Shown: piece after piece, positions 14,857-21,631 of the stretch
Position numbering within the stretch: position 1 is the first letter of the stretch
How the letters are laid out: each line of letters begins with the position of its first letter
NCBI GenBank assembly: GCA_964440155.1
Contig: CAYTRH010000020.1
Location: 1-28,080 of the forward strand
Length of the DNA stretch: 28,080 nucleotides
Source: PFJX01 sp964440155
GTDB taxonomy: Bacteria > Pseudomonadota > Gammaproteobacteria > Burkholderiales > Thiobacillaceae
Reading direction: 5' to 3'
The notes under the pieces: model-generated
What the model saw: the letters and a program-made list of their open reading frames with translations, nothing else
The model's database searches: none
What the model was told of the DNA's origin: nothing
Position numbers and translations under genes: made by a program

Positions 14857-15549
14857 TCAGAACAAGGCGGCGGCGCCGCAGTTCGTCTCGTTCTGCGCCG
14901 CTTTCCACAGGCCGGTCTGGGTGTCGTAGCAGCGGCTGTCCACTGGCGCGCCGCCGCCTCCGTCGAAATCGCTGAAGCGGAATTGCCCCGAGTTGGCGCG
15001 GCCGTCGTCGATCTTGCGGTCGATTTCGGCGAGCACACGCGCCGGGATCTGATTGCCGGTCTTTAGGTTCAGCCGCGTCTGTCCCTGGGAGCCCGCGAAA
15101 CGGGCGTCATGCTGGAGTTGCAGCATGGCACCGTACGGATTGCGCGGCCATTCGCCGCGTACGTCCGGCAGGGCGTTCGCGGCCTGATAGTGCCCGGAGA
15201 TCAGACTGGCGTGCGACAGATGCACCCACACCAGCAGGCTTTCGCGCGCAGCCGGCGTGTCACGTATCAGTCCGTCACCATTGCCGCCCACCTGCGGGCT
15301 GGCGATGCCGCCGAGATTGGCATGAGCCAGTTCGCCCGGGTAGTCACCGGGCAGCGCGCGGTACTTGTCCTGAAAGGTGTAGACCGCGGCACGCACGCTG
15401 TCGATCTGCGAGATCAGGTTGCGCGCGCGCGCGCTCTCGATCAGTTCCTGGCCCTTGAGCACGCCGCCCAGCAGCAGGCCGATCACCACCAGTACGATGG
15501 CCAGCTCGATCAGCGTGAAGCCGCTTTGACGGGGTTGCGCGCGGGGCAT
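14857..15549 (-). CDS. Type IV pilin-like prepilin (N-terminal methylation motif)
   Basis: The precursor has 230 residues from ATG 15549. A 10-residue leader (MPRAQPRQSG) ends in the prepilin peptidase site G|FTLIE, with Glu at +5, followed by a hydrophobic helix LAIVLVVIGLLLGGVLKG. The rest resembles pilin-like proteins with DKYRALPGDYPG, a GGNGDGLI loop and LLVWVHLSHASLISGHY. Two cysteines near the C-terminus (SRCYDTQ and NETNCGAA) could close a disulfide loop as in major pilins. An upstream in-frame ATG at 15570 would lengthen and hydrophobise the leader and is less likely. No pilus assembly or secretion genes adjoin it, so it is an orphan pilin-like gene; whether it is a pilus subunit or a minor pseudopilin is unclear. 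It converges on the antiporter gene with a 30-bp gap. Confidence 0.85.
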   Translation of the reverse strand: MPRAQPRQSGFTLIELAIVLVVIGLLLGGVLKGQELIESARARNLISQIDSVRAAVYTFQDKYRALPGDYPGELAHANLGGIASPQVGGNGDGLIRDTPAARESLLVWVHLSHASLISGHYQAANALPDVRGEWPRNPYGAMLQLQHDARFAGSQGQTRLNLKTGNQIPARVLAEIDRKIDDGRANSGQFRFSDFDGGGGAPVDSRCYDTQTGLWKAAQNETNCGAAALF

Positions 15550-15600
15550 GGAAAGCGATAAAAGCGCCATCGAAGGGGGCGAAGCCGCCAGGGTTGGGCA

Positions 15601-15630
15601 AGTGTACTGGTGATTCGTCCGCCGCCTCAA
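15601..15630 (-). promoter_or_regulatory. Possible sigma-70 promoter for the pilin-like gene
   Basis: On the minus strand TTGAGG (15625-15630) and TACACT (15601-15606) are 18 nt apart; each matches four of six consensus positions. The predicted start would be about 45 nt before ATG 15549. The region also has to serve the divergent histidine kinase gene starting at 15650, for which I see no good promoter. Weak evidence. Confidence 0.3.
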
Positions 15631-15649
15631 TTTTCCGTCCGCCCACGCC

Positions 15650-17380
15650 ATGCCCGACATCGCCCCACCGCCACTGACTGCGCCGACGCGTGGCCTGGGC
15701 ACGCTGGACCTGCAACGCCATGGCAACCTGATCCTGGCCTGCCTGCTGGTACTGCTGCACGCGGCGTTCGTCTGGGGTCTGGGCGATGCCTGGGGCCAGG
15801 GCATGGTCATCGCCCACTACGGCCTGTTCCTGCTCTGGCAGCCTTTTTTCAGCGGTCAGCAGCACCTGCCCTGGCCGCGCGCGATCGGCGTGTTGGCGGT
15901 GGGCGCGGCGCTGGCCATCCTCGACAACGTCTGGGCCGCGGTGCTGTGGTGCATGTTGCTGGCGGCCTTGCTGGGCGGCGTCACCGTCAGCCTGAAGCCG
16001 CTGCGGGAGCGCGTGGGTCTGTGGCTGGCGGTGGCCTACCTGCTGCTGCTGATGTTCGTCTGGCTGATCCCCACCGGCATCGGCCTGCCCATCCGCTACG
16101 ATGACGACGTCCCCTGGCTGCGCGATGGCTTGTTGCTGCTGCCCCTGCTGCTGCCGTTCTTCCCGACGCCGCGCATGGAACGCCACACCGGCGTGGTCGA
16201 CCTGTTGTACACGCTGCTGTTCGTGCTGATCATCGGTGTAGTGGCCCTGGGCAGCTACGCCGCCATGCATCTGACCCGGGTGACCTATGCCATGGCGGTG
16301 TTGATCAGCGTCGGCACGCTGCTGGTTTCCCTGTTGATGATCGCCTGGTTGTGGCAACCACGCGGCGAGACGCCGGGGTTGCGCAACCTGTTCTCGCGCT
16401 ATCTGCTGTCGCTGGGACTGCCGCTGGAGGAATGGCTGACGCAGTTGTCCGAAGCCGCCGAACGCGAGCCGGATCCGGAACTGTTCCTGCGCGCGGCCAT
16501 GGCCGGCTTCACGCACCTGCCCTGGTCCACCGGCGTGACCTGGTCGACCGCACATGCCCTGGGCGAACTGGGCGAACACAGCGCCCACTCCATTGCCTTT
16601 GCGCATCAGGGGGTGGAGGTGCGCTTCTACACCGATGCGCCGGTGAACCCGGCGTTCGCGCTGCACCTGCGTCTGTTGACCGAGATCATCGGCTATTTTC
16701 ACGCCGCCAAGACGCGAGAGCGCGAGATGCAGGCCAACGCGTACACGCAGGCCATCTACGAGACCGGTTCGCGCCTGACCCATGACGTCAAGAACCTGCT
16801 GCAATCCTTGAAGACGCTGTGTTCGGCGGCCGAACACAGCCAGCCGGACCAGGCGGTATCGTTGCAGAACCTGATGCAGCGGCAACTGCCGCAGATCGCC
16901 AAGCGCCTGGAGATCACGCTGGACAAGCTGCGCTCGCCGGAGAAAGCGGTCGATCGCCGCGAGATCCTGGCGCGCGAGTGGTGGCGCAACCTGAAGAACC
17001 GCTATGCGCGCGACAACCTGGCGTTCATCATCGACGATGCGGAGACCATGCTGTGGATTCCGCAGGAACTGTTCGACAGTGTTGCCGACAACCTGATCCA
17101 GAACGCGTTGCGCAAGCGGGTGGGCCAACCCGATGTGGCCATCCGCGTGGAACTGCGCACGCAGCCGCTGCCCAGCCTGATCGTGTGCGACAGTGGTGCG
17201 GCGGCCGCGGACGAGGTGGTGGAAAAACTGTTCCACGCGCCGGTATCGACGCACGACGGACTCGGCATCGGCCTGTACCAGGCCGCCAAGCAGGCGCGCG
17301 GGCTGGGCTACGGCCTGGAGCTGTCGCGCAACCTGGAAGGCGAGGTGTGTTTCACCTTGTGGCAGGAGGTGCTGGAGTAG
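15650..17380 (+). CDS. Orphan membrane-bound sensor histidine kinase
   Basis: The 576-residue protein has an N-terminal membrane domain (about 27-236) with roughly seven to eight hydrophobic segments, then a cytoplasmic region of possible GAF-like fold (about 258-350), a dimerisation/phosphoacceptor helix with His378 in SRLTHDVKNLLQSL, and an HATPase_c domain. The N box is DNLIQNAL (480-487), the G1 box is reduced to CDSGAAAAD (513-521) and the G2 box is GLGIGLYQA (537-545). The HDVKN phosphoacceptor motif resembles the PrsK-like kinase group. There is no neighbouring response regulator. The gene ends 2 bp from the convergent pdxJ. The signal sensed is unknown; a large polytopic input domain suggests a membrane-associated or hydrophobic cue. 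Confidence 0.85.
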   Translation: MPDIAPPPLTAPTRGLGTLDLQRHGNLILACLLVLLHAAFVWGLGDAWGQGMVIAHYGLFLLWQPFFSGQQHLPWPRAIGVLAVGAALAILDNVWAAVLWCMLLAALLGGVTVSLKPLRERVGLWLAVAYLLLLMFVWLIPTGIGLPIRYDDDVPWLRDGLLLLPLLLPFFPTPRMERHTGVVDLLYTLLFVLIIGVVALGSYAAMHLTRVTYAMAVLISVGTLLVSLLMIAWLWQPRGETPGLRNLFSRYLLSLGLPLEEWLTQLSEAAEREPDPELFLRAAMAGFTHLPWSTGVTWSTAHALGELGEHSAHSIAFAHQGVEVRFYTDAPVNPAFALHLRLLTEIIGYFHAAKTREREMQANAYTQAIYETGSRLTHDVKNLLQSLKTLCSAAEHSQPDQAVSLQNLMQRQLPQIAKRLEITLDKLRSPEKAVDRREILAREWWRNLKNRYARDNLAFIIDDAETMLWIPQELFDSVADNLIQNALRKRVGQPDVAIRVELRTQPLPSLIVCDSGAAAADEVVEKLFHAPVSTHDGLGIGLYQAAKQARGLGYGLELSRNLEGEVCFTLWQEVLE

Positions 17381-17382
17381 GT

Positions 17383-18111
17383 TCAGCGCAGCGCGCGTGC
17401 CGCCAGCATCAGGCGCTTCATCTCGCGCACGGCCTCCTGCCAGCCACTGAACAAAGCGCGCGCGACGATGGCGTGGCCGATGTTGAGTTCTTCGACGCCC
17501 TCCATCGCCGCCACGGCCTGCACGTTGTGATAGTGCAGGCCGTGCCCGGCATTGACCGCCAGGCCAAGCGTGCGTCCATGCTCGACGCCGGCGCGGATGC
17601 GCGCCAGTTCCGCCGCCGCAGCGGCGCCCTGGGTCTCGGCGTAGCGGCCGGTATGAATCTCCACCACCGGTGCGCCGGCGGCGCGCGCGGCATCCAGCTG
17701 GTGCCGTTCGGCGTCGATGAACAGTGATACCCGGATGCCGGCTTCGCCCAGCGTCTGACAGGCGTCGCGCACCTTGGTGAGTTGGCCGGCGACGTCCAGG
17801 CCGCCCTCGGTGGTCAGCTCCTGCCGGCGCTCCGGCACCAGGCACACGTCCTGCGGGCGCAGCTCACAGGCGATCGCCAGCATCTCGTCGGTGATCGCCA
17901 TCTCCAGGTTCATGCGTGTGGTCAACAGGCCGCGCAGCACGCGCACGTCCATGTCCTGGATGTGGCGCCGGTCCTCGCGCAGGTGCAGCGTGATGGCGTC
18001 CGCCCCGGCTTCCTCGGCCAGCAGGGCGGCCTGTACTGGGCTGGGGTAGGGGGTGCCGCGCGCCTGGCGCAGCGTGGCGATGTGATCGATGTTGACGCCG
18101 AGTTTGATCAT
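17383..18111 (-). CDS. pdxJ: Pyridoxine 5'-phosphate synthase PdxJ
   Basis: The 242-residue TIM-barrel enzyme is of normal length. It starts IKLGVNIDHIATLRQARGT, with conserved Asp9-His10, and shows DAITLHLREDRRHIQDMDV, then LNLEM-like TRMNLEMAIT, CLVPERRQELTTEGG and the C-terminal GHGLHYHNV and ELNIGHAIVARALF segments. It condenses 1-deoxyxylulose-5-phosphate with 3-amino-1-hydroxyacetone-phosphate in vitamin B6 synthesis. Its ATG overlaps the recO stop by 4 nt. The usual downstream partner acpS is missing here: the convergent kinase gene ends 2 bp away. Confidence 0.97.
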   Translation of the reverse strand: MIKLGVNIDHIATLRQARGTPYPSPVQAALLAEEAGADAITLHLREDRRHIQDMDVRVLRGLLTTRMNLEMAITDEMLAIACELRPQDVCLVPERRQELTTEGGLDVAGQLTKVRDACQTLGEAGIRVSLFIDAERHQLDAARAAGAPVVEIHTGRYAETQGAAAAAELARIRAGVEHGRTLGLAVNAGHGLHYHNVQAVAAMEGVEELNIGHAIVARALFSGWQEAVREMKRLMLAARALR

Positions 18112-18812
18112 AGTCTGTGCAGATCGAGCAACAGTTGACGGGTGGCCAAGGGCTGGTCGCCGAGGTAGTGCGACAGCAACGCGCGCATCAGCAGTTTACC
18201 CTCGGCCCGCGTGGTGGCGTCGTCGAGGTTGCCGGCGGCGAGATCGAGCAGGGTCTTGCCCAGATAGCGCGCGCCCACGCTCGCTTGCGCCAGCACGCCG
18301 ACGCCCGGCTGGAAGGCATAACGTCGATCCGGCTCGATGTCGCCGCCATCGGCGCAGTGGGCGAGCGGCTGGGCGTAGCCCAGTTCGGACAGCAGGTCGA
18401 GCTCGAAACGACGTAGCACCGGTTCGACGTCGGTGGCGTCTTGCAGGTGGTACAGCGCGCCGGCGTAGCGGTCGAACAGCGTCTCGTGGGCGTCGCCTTC
18501 CGCCAGCAGGCGCAACAGCAGCTCGTTCAGGTAGAAGCCGCACATCAGCGCATGGCCGCGCAGCAGCAGACCGCCGCCCTGCCATTCGGCATCATGCAGG
18601 GTGCGCAGCGCGCCTTTGCCGAACCAGGACAGCGTCAGCGGCTGAAACGGGATCAGGCGCGCCTTGAGACCCGAGTGTGGCCGCCGCGCGCCACGCGCCA
18701 CCAGACCGACACGCCCGTGATGGCGCGACAGGACATCGACGATCAGGCTGGTTTCGCGCCAGGGGCGGCTGTGCAGGACGTAAGCGGCTTCGAGGTCGAT
18801 GCGCTCACTCAT
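18108..18812 (-). CDS. recO: DNA repair protein RecO
   Basis: The protein has 234 residues from ATG 18812. The N-terminal OB-fold contains AAYVLHSRPWRETSLIVDV and RVGLVARGARRPHSG, with the basic DNA-binding surface; the helical C-terminal domain includes CGFYLNELLLRLLAEGDAH and LRRFELDLLSELGY. RecO anneals single-stranded DNA and with RecR loads RecA on gaps. The zinc-finger cysteines found in some RecO proteins are not present, as in most Proteobacteria. The start overlaps the era stop by 8 nt (ATGAGTGA); a longer frame to 18839 adds nine unlikely residues. Confidence 0.93.
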   Translation of the reverse strand: MSERIDLEAAYVLHSRPWRETSLIVDVLSRHHGRVGLVARGARRPHSGLKARLIPFQPLTLSWFGKGALRTLHDAEWQGGGLLLRGHALMCGFYLNELLLRLLAEGDAHETLFDRYAGALYHLQDATDVEPVLRRFELDLLSELGYAQPLAHCADGGDIEPDRRYAFQPGVGVLAQASVGARYLGKTLLDLAAGNLDDATTRAEGKLLMRALLSHYLGDQPLATRQLLLDLHRL

Positions 18813-19686
18813 GACCGAGCTGGCGCAGCATGCGCGCATCGTCGGCCCAGCCGCTCCGGACCTTGACCCACAACGACAGGAACACCTTGCGCCCGAACAG
18901 TTGTTCCATGTCCTGGCGCGCCTCGCTGCCGATGCGCTTCAGGCGCTCCCCGCCGGCGCCCAGCACGATGGGTTTGTGCGCCGCGCGGTCGACCCAGATC
19001 ACCGCGTCGATACGCATCAGCGTGTCGGTCTCCTCGAAACTCTCGACAGTGACGGCGACGGCATAGGGAATCTCGTCGCCGGTGAGCCGGAACACCTTCT
19101 CGCGCACCAGCTCACCGGCCAGAAAGCGGGCGGAGCGGTCGGTGATGTCGTCCTCGGCGAACCAGGGCTCGCCTTCCGGCAGGTACGGCTTCAAGATGGC
19201 CGGCAGACGCTCGACGTCCTTGGCGTGCTGTGCGCACAGCGGCACGATCTCGGCGAAGGCGTGGCGTGCCGCCATGTCGCGCAGGAAGGGCAGCAGGCTG
19301 GCCTTGTCGGTGATCCTGTCGGTCTTGTTGACCACCAGCACCACCGGCTTGCCGGGCGGCAGCAGCGCCAGGATGCGCGCGTCGCCGGCGCTAAAGCGCC
19401 CCGCCTCCACCAGCCACAGCACCAGGTCGACCTCGCCCAGCGCCTGGGTGACGGTGCGGTTCATGGCTTGGTTGAGCGCGTTGCGGTGGCGGGTCTGGAA
19501 GCCCGGTGTGTCGGCGAAGATGAATTGCGCGTCGGCTTCGGTACGCACGCCCAGGATGCGGTGGCGCGTGGTCTGCGGCTTGGACGAGACGATGCTGACC
19601 TTGGCGCCGACCAGCGCATTGACCAGTGTGGACTTGCCGACGTTGGGGCGGCCGATGACGGCGATGACCCCGACCCGGTGGCTCAT
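18805..19686 (-). CDS. era: GTPase Era
   Basis: The protein has 293 residues from ATG 19686. G1 is GRPNVGKS (12-19), the G2 region QTTRHRI (38-44), G3 DTPG (59-62) and G4 NKTD (120-123). The G5 position reads VPLCAQHAKD, with Cys151-Ala152 where the family usually has Ser-Ala. The C-terminal KH domain has the GxxG loop GAGG (243-246) and the ending KVRSGWADDARMLRQLG. Era binds the 3' end of 16S rRNA and aids 30S assembly. The ATG overlaps the rnc stop (ATGA). The frame is open further upstream, but that part is an out-of-frame copy of rnc. Confidence 0.97.
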   Translation of the reverse strand: MSHRVGVIAVIGRPNVGKSTLVNALVGAKVSIVSSKPQTTRHRILGVRTEADAQFIFADTPGFQTRHRNALNQAMNRTVTQALGEVDLVLWLVEAGRFSAGDARILALLPPGKPVVLVVNKTDRITDKASLLPFLRDMAARHAFAEIVPLCAQHAKDVERLPAILKPYLPEGEPWFAEDDITDRSARFLAGELVREKVFRLTGDEIPYAVAVTVESFEETDTLMRIDAVIWVDRAAHKPIVLGAGGERLKRIGSEARQDMEQLFGRKVFLSLWVKVRSGWADDARMLRQLGHE

Positions 19687-20402
19687 GCCGCCTGCCTGCG
19701 CCGGCCGGCTGCTGCGTGCTTGGGCACCGCGGCTTCGCGTGCTTCCAGTTCCAGCAACGCTGCTTGCGCGGCCTGTTGTTCCGCCGCCTTGCGGCTGCCG
19801 CCGTGACCCTGGGTGGTCAGGTCGAGCGCAGCGACGCGACACTCGACGTGAAAGACCTGTGCATGCGCCTGACCGGCGGTCTCGATCAGCTGGTAATCGG
19901 GCAGCCCCAGACGGCGCGGTTGCAGCCATTCCTGCAGGCGCGTCTTGGCATCCTTGCCCTGCTGTGCGGGATCGATGTCGGCCAGCTTGTCGGCGAACAA
20001 CCGCTCGACCATGGCCCTGGCGGCGTCGAAACCGGCGTCCAGCAGCGCGGCGCCGAGCAACGCCTCCAGCGCATCGGCGAGGATGGACGGCCGCTGCGCG
20101 CCGCCGCTGCGCAATTCGCCCTCGCCCAGCAACAGGTGGCGGCCGAGCTGCAGCTCCACGGCCACCGCATGCAGTGAATCCTGATTCACCAGGTTGGCGC
20201 GCAGACGCGACAGCCGCCCTTCGGGCAGGTCGGGAAAGCGTTGATACAACATCAGGCCGATGACGCAGTTGAGCACGCCGTCGCCCAGAAACTCCAGACG
20301 CTCGTAGTTGTGCGCGCCGTGACTGCGGTGGGTCAGCGCCTGGGTCAGCAGATCGCGCCGCTGCCAGGTGTGGCCGAGGCGCTGTTCGAGCAGACGGGTC
20401 AC
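19683..20402 (-). CDS. rnc: Ribonuclease III
   Basis: The protein has 239 residues from GTG 20402. Signature ERLEFLGDGVLN contains Glu37 and Asp41; Asp110 and Glu113 in SILADALEALLGA complete the metal site. The dsRNA-binding domain follows, from KDAKTRLQEWLQ to GSRKAAEQQAAQAALLELE, and a basic Ala/Arg tail extends past the usual end. RNase III processes rRNA precursors and cleaves double-stranded RNA. I prefer GTG 20402 because it forms a GTGA overlap with the preceding gene's stop and yields MTRLLEQRLGHTW, matching the family N-terminus. A GTG at 20441 would add 13 residues and overlap the neighbour by 43 nt. Confidence 0.95.
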   Translation of the reverse strand: MTRLLEQRLGHTWQRRDLLTQALTHRSHGAHNYERLEFLGDGVLNCVIGLMLYQRFPDLPEGRLSRLRANLVNQDSLHAVAVELQLGRHLLLGEGELRSGGAQRPSILADALEALLGAALLDAGFDAARAMVERLFADKLADIDPAQQGKDAKTRLQEWLQPRRLGLPDYQLIETAGQAHAQVFHVECRVAALDLTTQGHGGSRKAAEQQAAQAALLELEAREAAVPKHAAAGRRRQAA

Positions 20403-20764
20403 GGCCGGGTCGAATCGATCCGCACGGTGAAATCCATGCACAGATGGACCGCGCCGATGAACGGCTTTTTCGCGGAAAACTCGGTGGACAGCAGCACGCC
20501 GTTGGCCACGCGTTCGATCACCAGATCCTTGGCGTCGACCACGGTGATGTTGTTAAGCCGCAGTTCGCGCGCGAAGCGTTCGCGCAGGTCACGATCCTTG
20601 ATCCGCTCCACTTCCGGTTGCGTGGCGACGCCGCGCAGGATGGAACGCACCGTCCAGTAATCGATGTAGGCCGGCAACACGCGAAACGCCGCGTAGGCGG
20701 CGAAGCCCACCAGCAGCAACAGGAACATCAGTCCACCCAGGGTCATGCCGCGCTGACGTCTCAT
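20399..20764 (-). CDS. DUF4845 family membrane protein
   Basis: The protein has 121 residues from ATG 20764. A short basic N-terminus (MRRQRG) precedes MTLGGLMFLLLLVGFAAYAAF, one membrane span, then a small extracytoplasmic domain with LPAYIDYWTVRSILRGV and IERVANGVLLSTEFSAKKPF. This matches the DUF4845 family, regularly found between lepB and rnc in Beta- and Gammaproteobacteria. The start of the span resembles a prepilin N-terminus but lacks the Glu at +5. GAGGTGA six or so nt before the ATG supports this start over GTG 20770. The gene overlaps rnc by 4 nt. Function unknown. Confidence 0.88.
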   Translation of the reverse strand: MRRQRGMTLGGLMFLLLLVGFAAYAAFRVLPAYIDYWTVRSILRGVATQPEVERIKDRDLRERFARELRLNNITVVDAKDLVIERVANGVLLSTEFSAKKPFIGAVHLCMDFTVRIDSTRP

Positions 20765-20771
20765 GCTCACC

Positions 20772-21608
20772 TCACTCGATCGACAGCCCGATGCGGGCCG
20801 GTTTGCTGAAATGCTTCAACATGTTGAGGAAATCATCGAAATTCCACCAGATCATGAACGCGCGGCCGACGATGTTCTCGTCCGGCACGAAGCCCCAGTA
20901 GCGCGAGTCGTTGGAGGCGTCCCGGTTGTCGCCCAGCGTGAAATAGTGCGCCGGCGGCACGACGCAACGGAAGCCGCTGTCGTCGTAGTCGCACTGGTCG
21001 CGGAAGGCGAAATCATGCTCCACCTGATGGATGATCACCGGCGGCATGTCGCGCTGCGTCATGGCCAGGTGCTCGCGTGCACCCAGGCGTTCGCGCCAGG
21101 TGTCGGCGCGGATGAAGTTGAGGCCGCTGGCGGTGTATTCGTAACTGCCCTCGGCGCGCAGCGGCACCGGCTCGCCGTTGATGATCAGACGCTTGTCGCG
21201 GTACTCGACGACATCGCCGGGCACGCCGACCACGCGCTTGATGTAGTCGAGCGACGGATCGCTGGGAAAGCGGAACACCATGACGTCGCCGCGCTGCGGG
21301 CTGCCCAGTTCGATGACCTTCTTGTTGAGTACCGGCAGGCGGATGCCGTACTCGTATTTGTTGACCAGGATGAAATCGCCGATCAACAGCGTCGGCAGCA
21401 TGGAGCCGGACGGAATCTTGAACGGTTCGACCAGGAAGGAGCGCAGCACGAACACGATCAGGATGACCGGGAAGAAGCTCTTGGAATAGTCCACCAGCAA
21501 GGGCAGTTTGGCGTCCGCTGCGCGCCGCTTGGCGAACAGCAGGTGGTCGAGCAGCCAGATCAGGCCGGTGACGACCAGGGCGAGGAACAGGATGAGGGCG
21601 AAGTTCAT
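20772..21608 (-). CDS. lepB: Signal peptidase I
   Basis: The protein has 278 residues from ATG 21608. Two membrane segments (about 3-20 and 45-60) precede the catalytic domain: nucleophile Ser69 in PSGSM, general base Lys124 in DYIKRVVGVPGD, and the later box HYFTLGDNRDASNDSRYWGFV. A cysteine pair in RDQCDYDDSGFRCVV matches the disulfide seen in proteobacterial LepB. It cleaves Sec and Tat signal peptides at the periplasmic face, for instance those of LptA, DegQ and RseB here. The frame extends upstream into lepA, but the hydrophobic MNFALILFLALVV start is clear. It lies 23 nt after lepA. Confidence 0.96.
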   Translation of the reverse strand: MNFALILFLALVVTGLIWLLDHLLFAKRRAADAKLPLLVDYSKSFFPVILIVFVLRSFLVEPFKIPSGSMLPTLLIGDFILVNKYEYGIRLPVLNKKVIELGSPQRGDVMVFRFPSDPSLDYIKRVVGVPGDVVEYRDKRLIINGEPVPLRAEGSYEYTASGLNFIRADTWRERLGAREHLAMTQRDMPPVIIHQVEHDFAFRDQCDYDDSGFRCVVPPAHYFTLGDNRDASNDSRYWGFVPDENIVGRAFMIWWNFDDFLNMLKHFSKPARIGLSIE

Positions 21609-21631
21609 GACGGGGTGCCGGAGACTGGGGG

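Noticed and set aside
15344..17845. An 833-codon minus-strand frame opposite the histidine kinase
   Set aside because: Low-complexity Gln/Arg/His content with no motif; its ends fall inside the pilin-like gene and pdxJ, so it is a shadow of the kinase gene.
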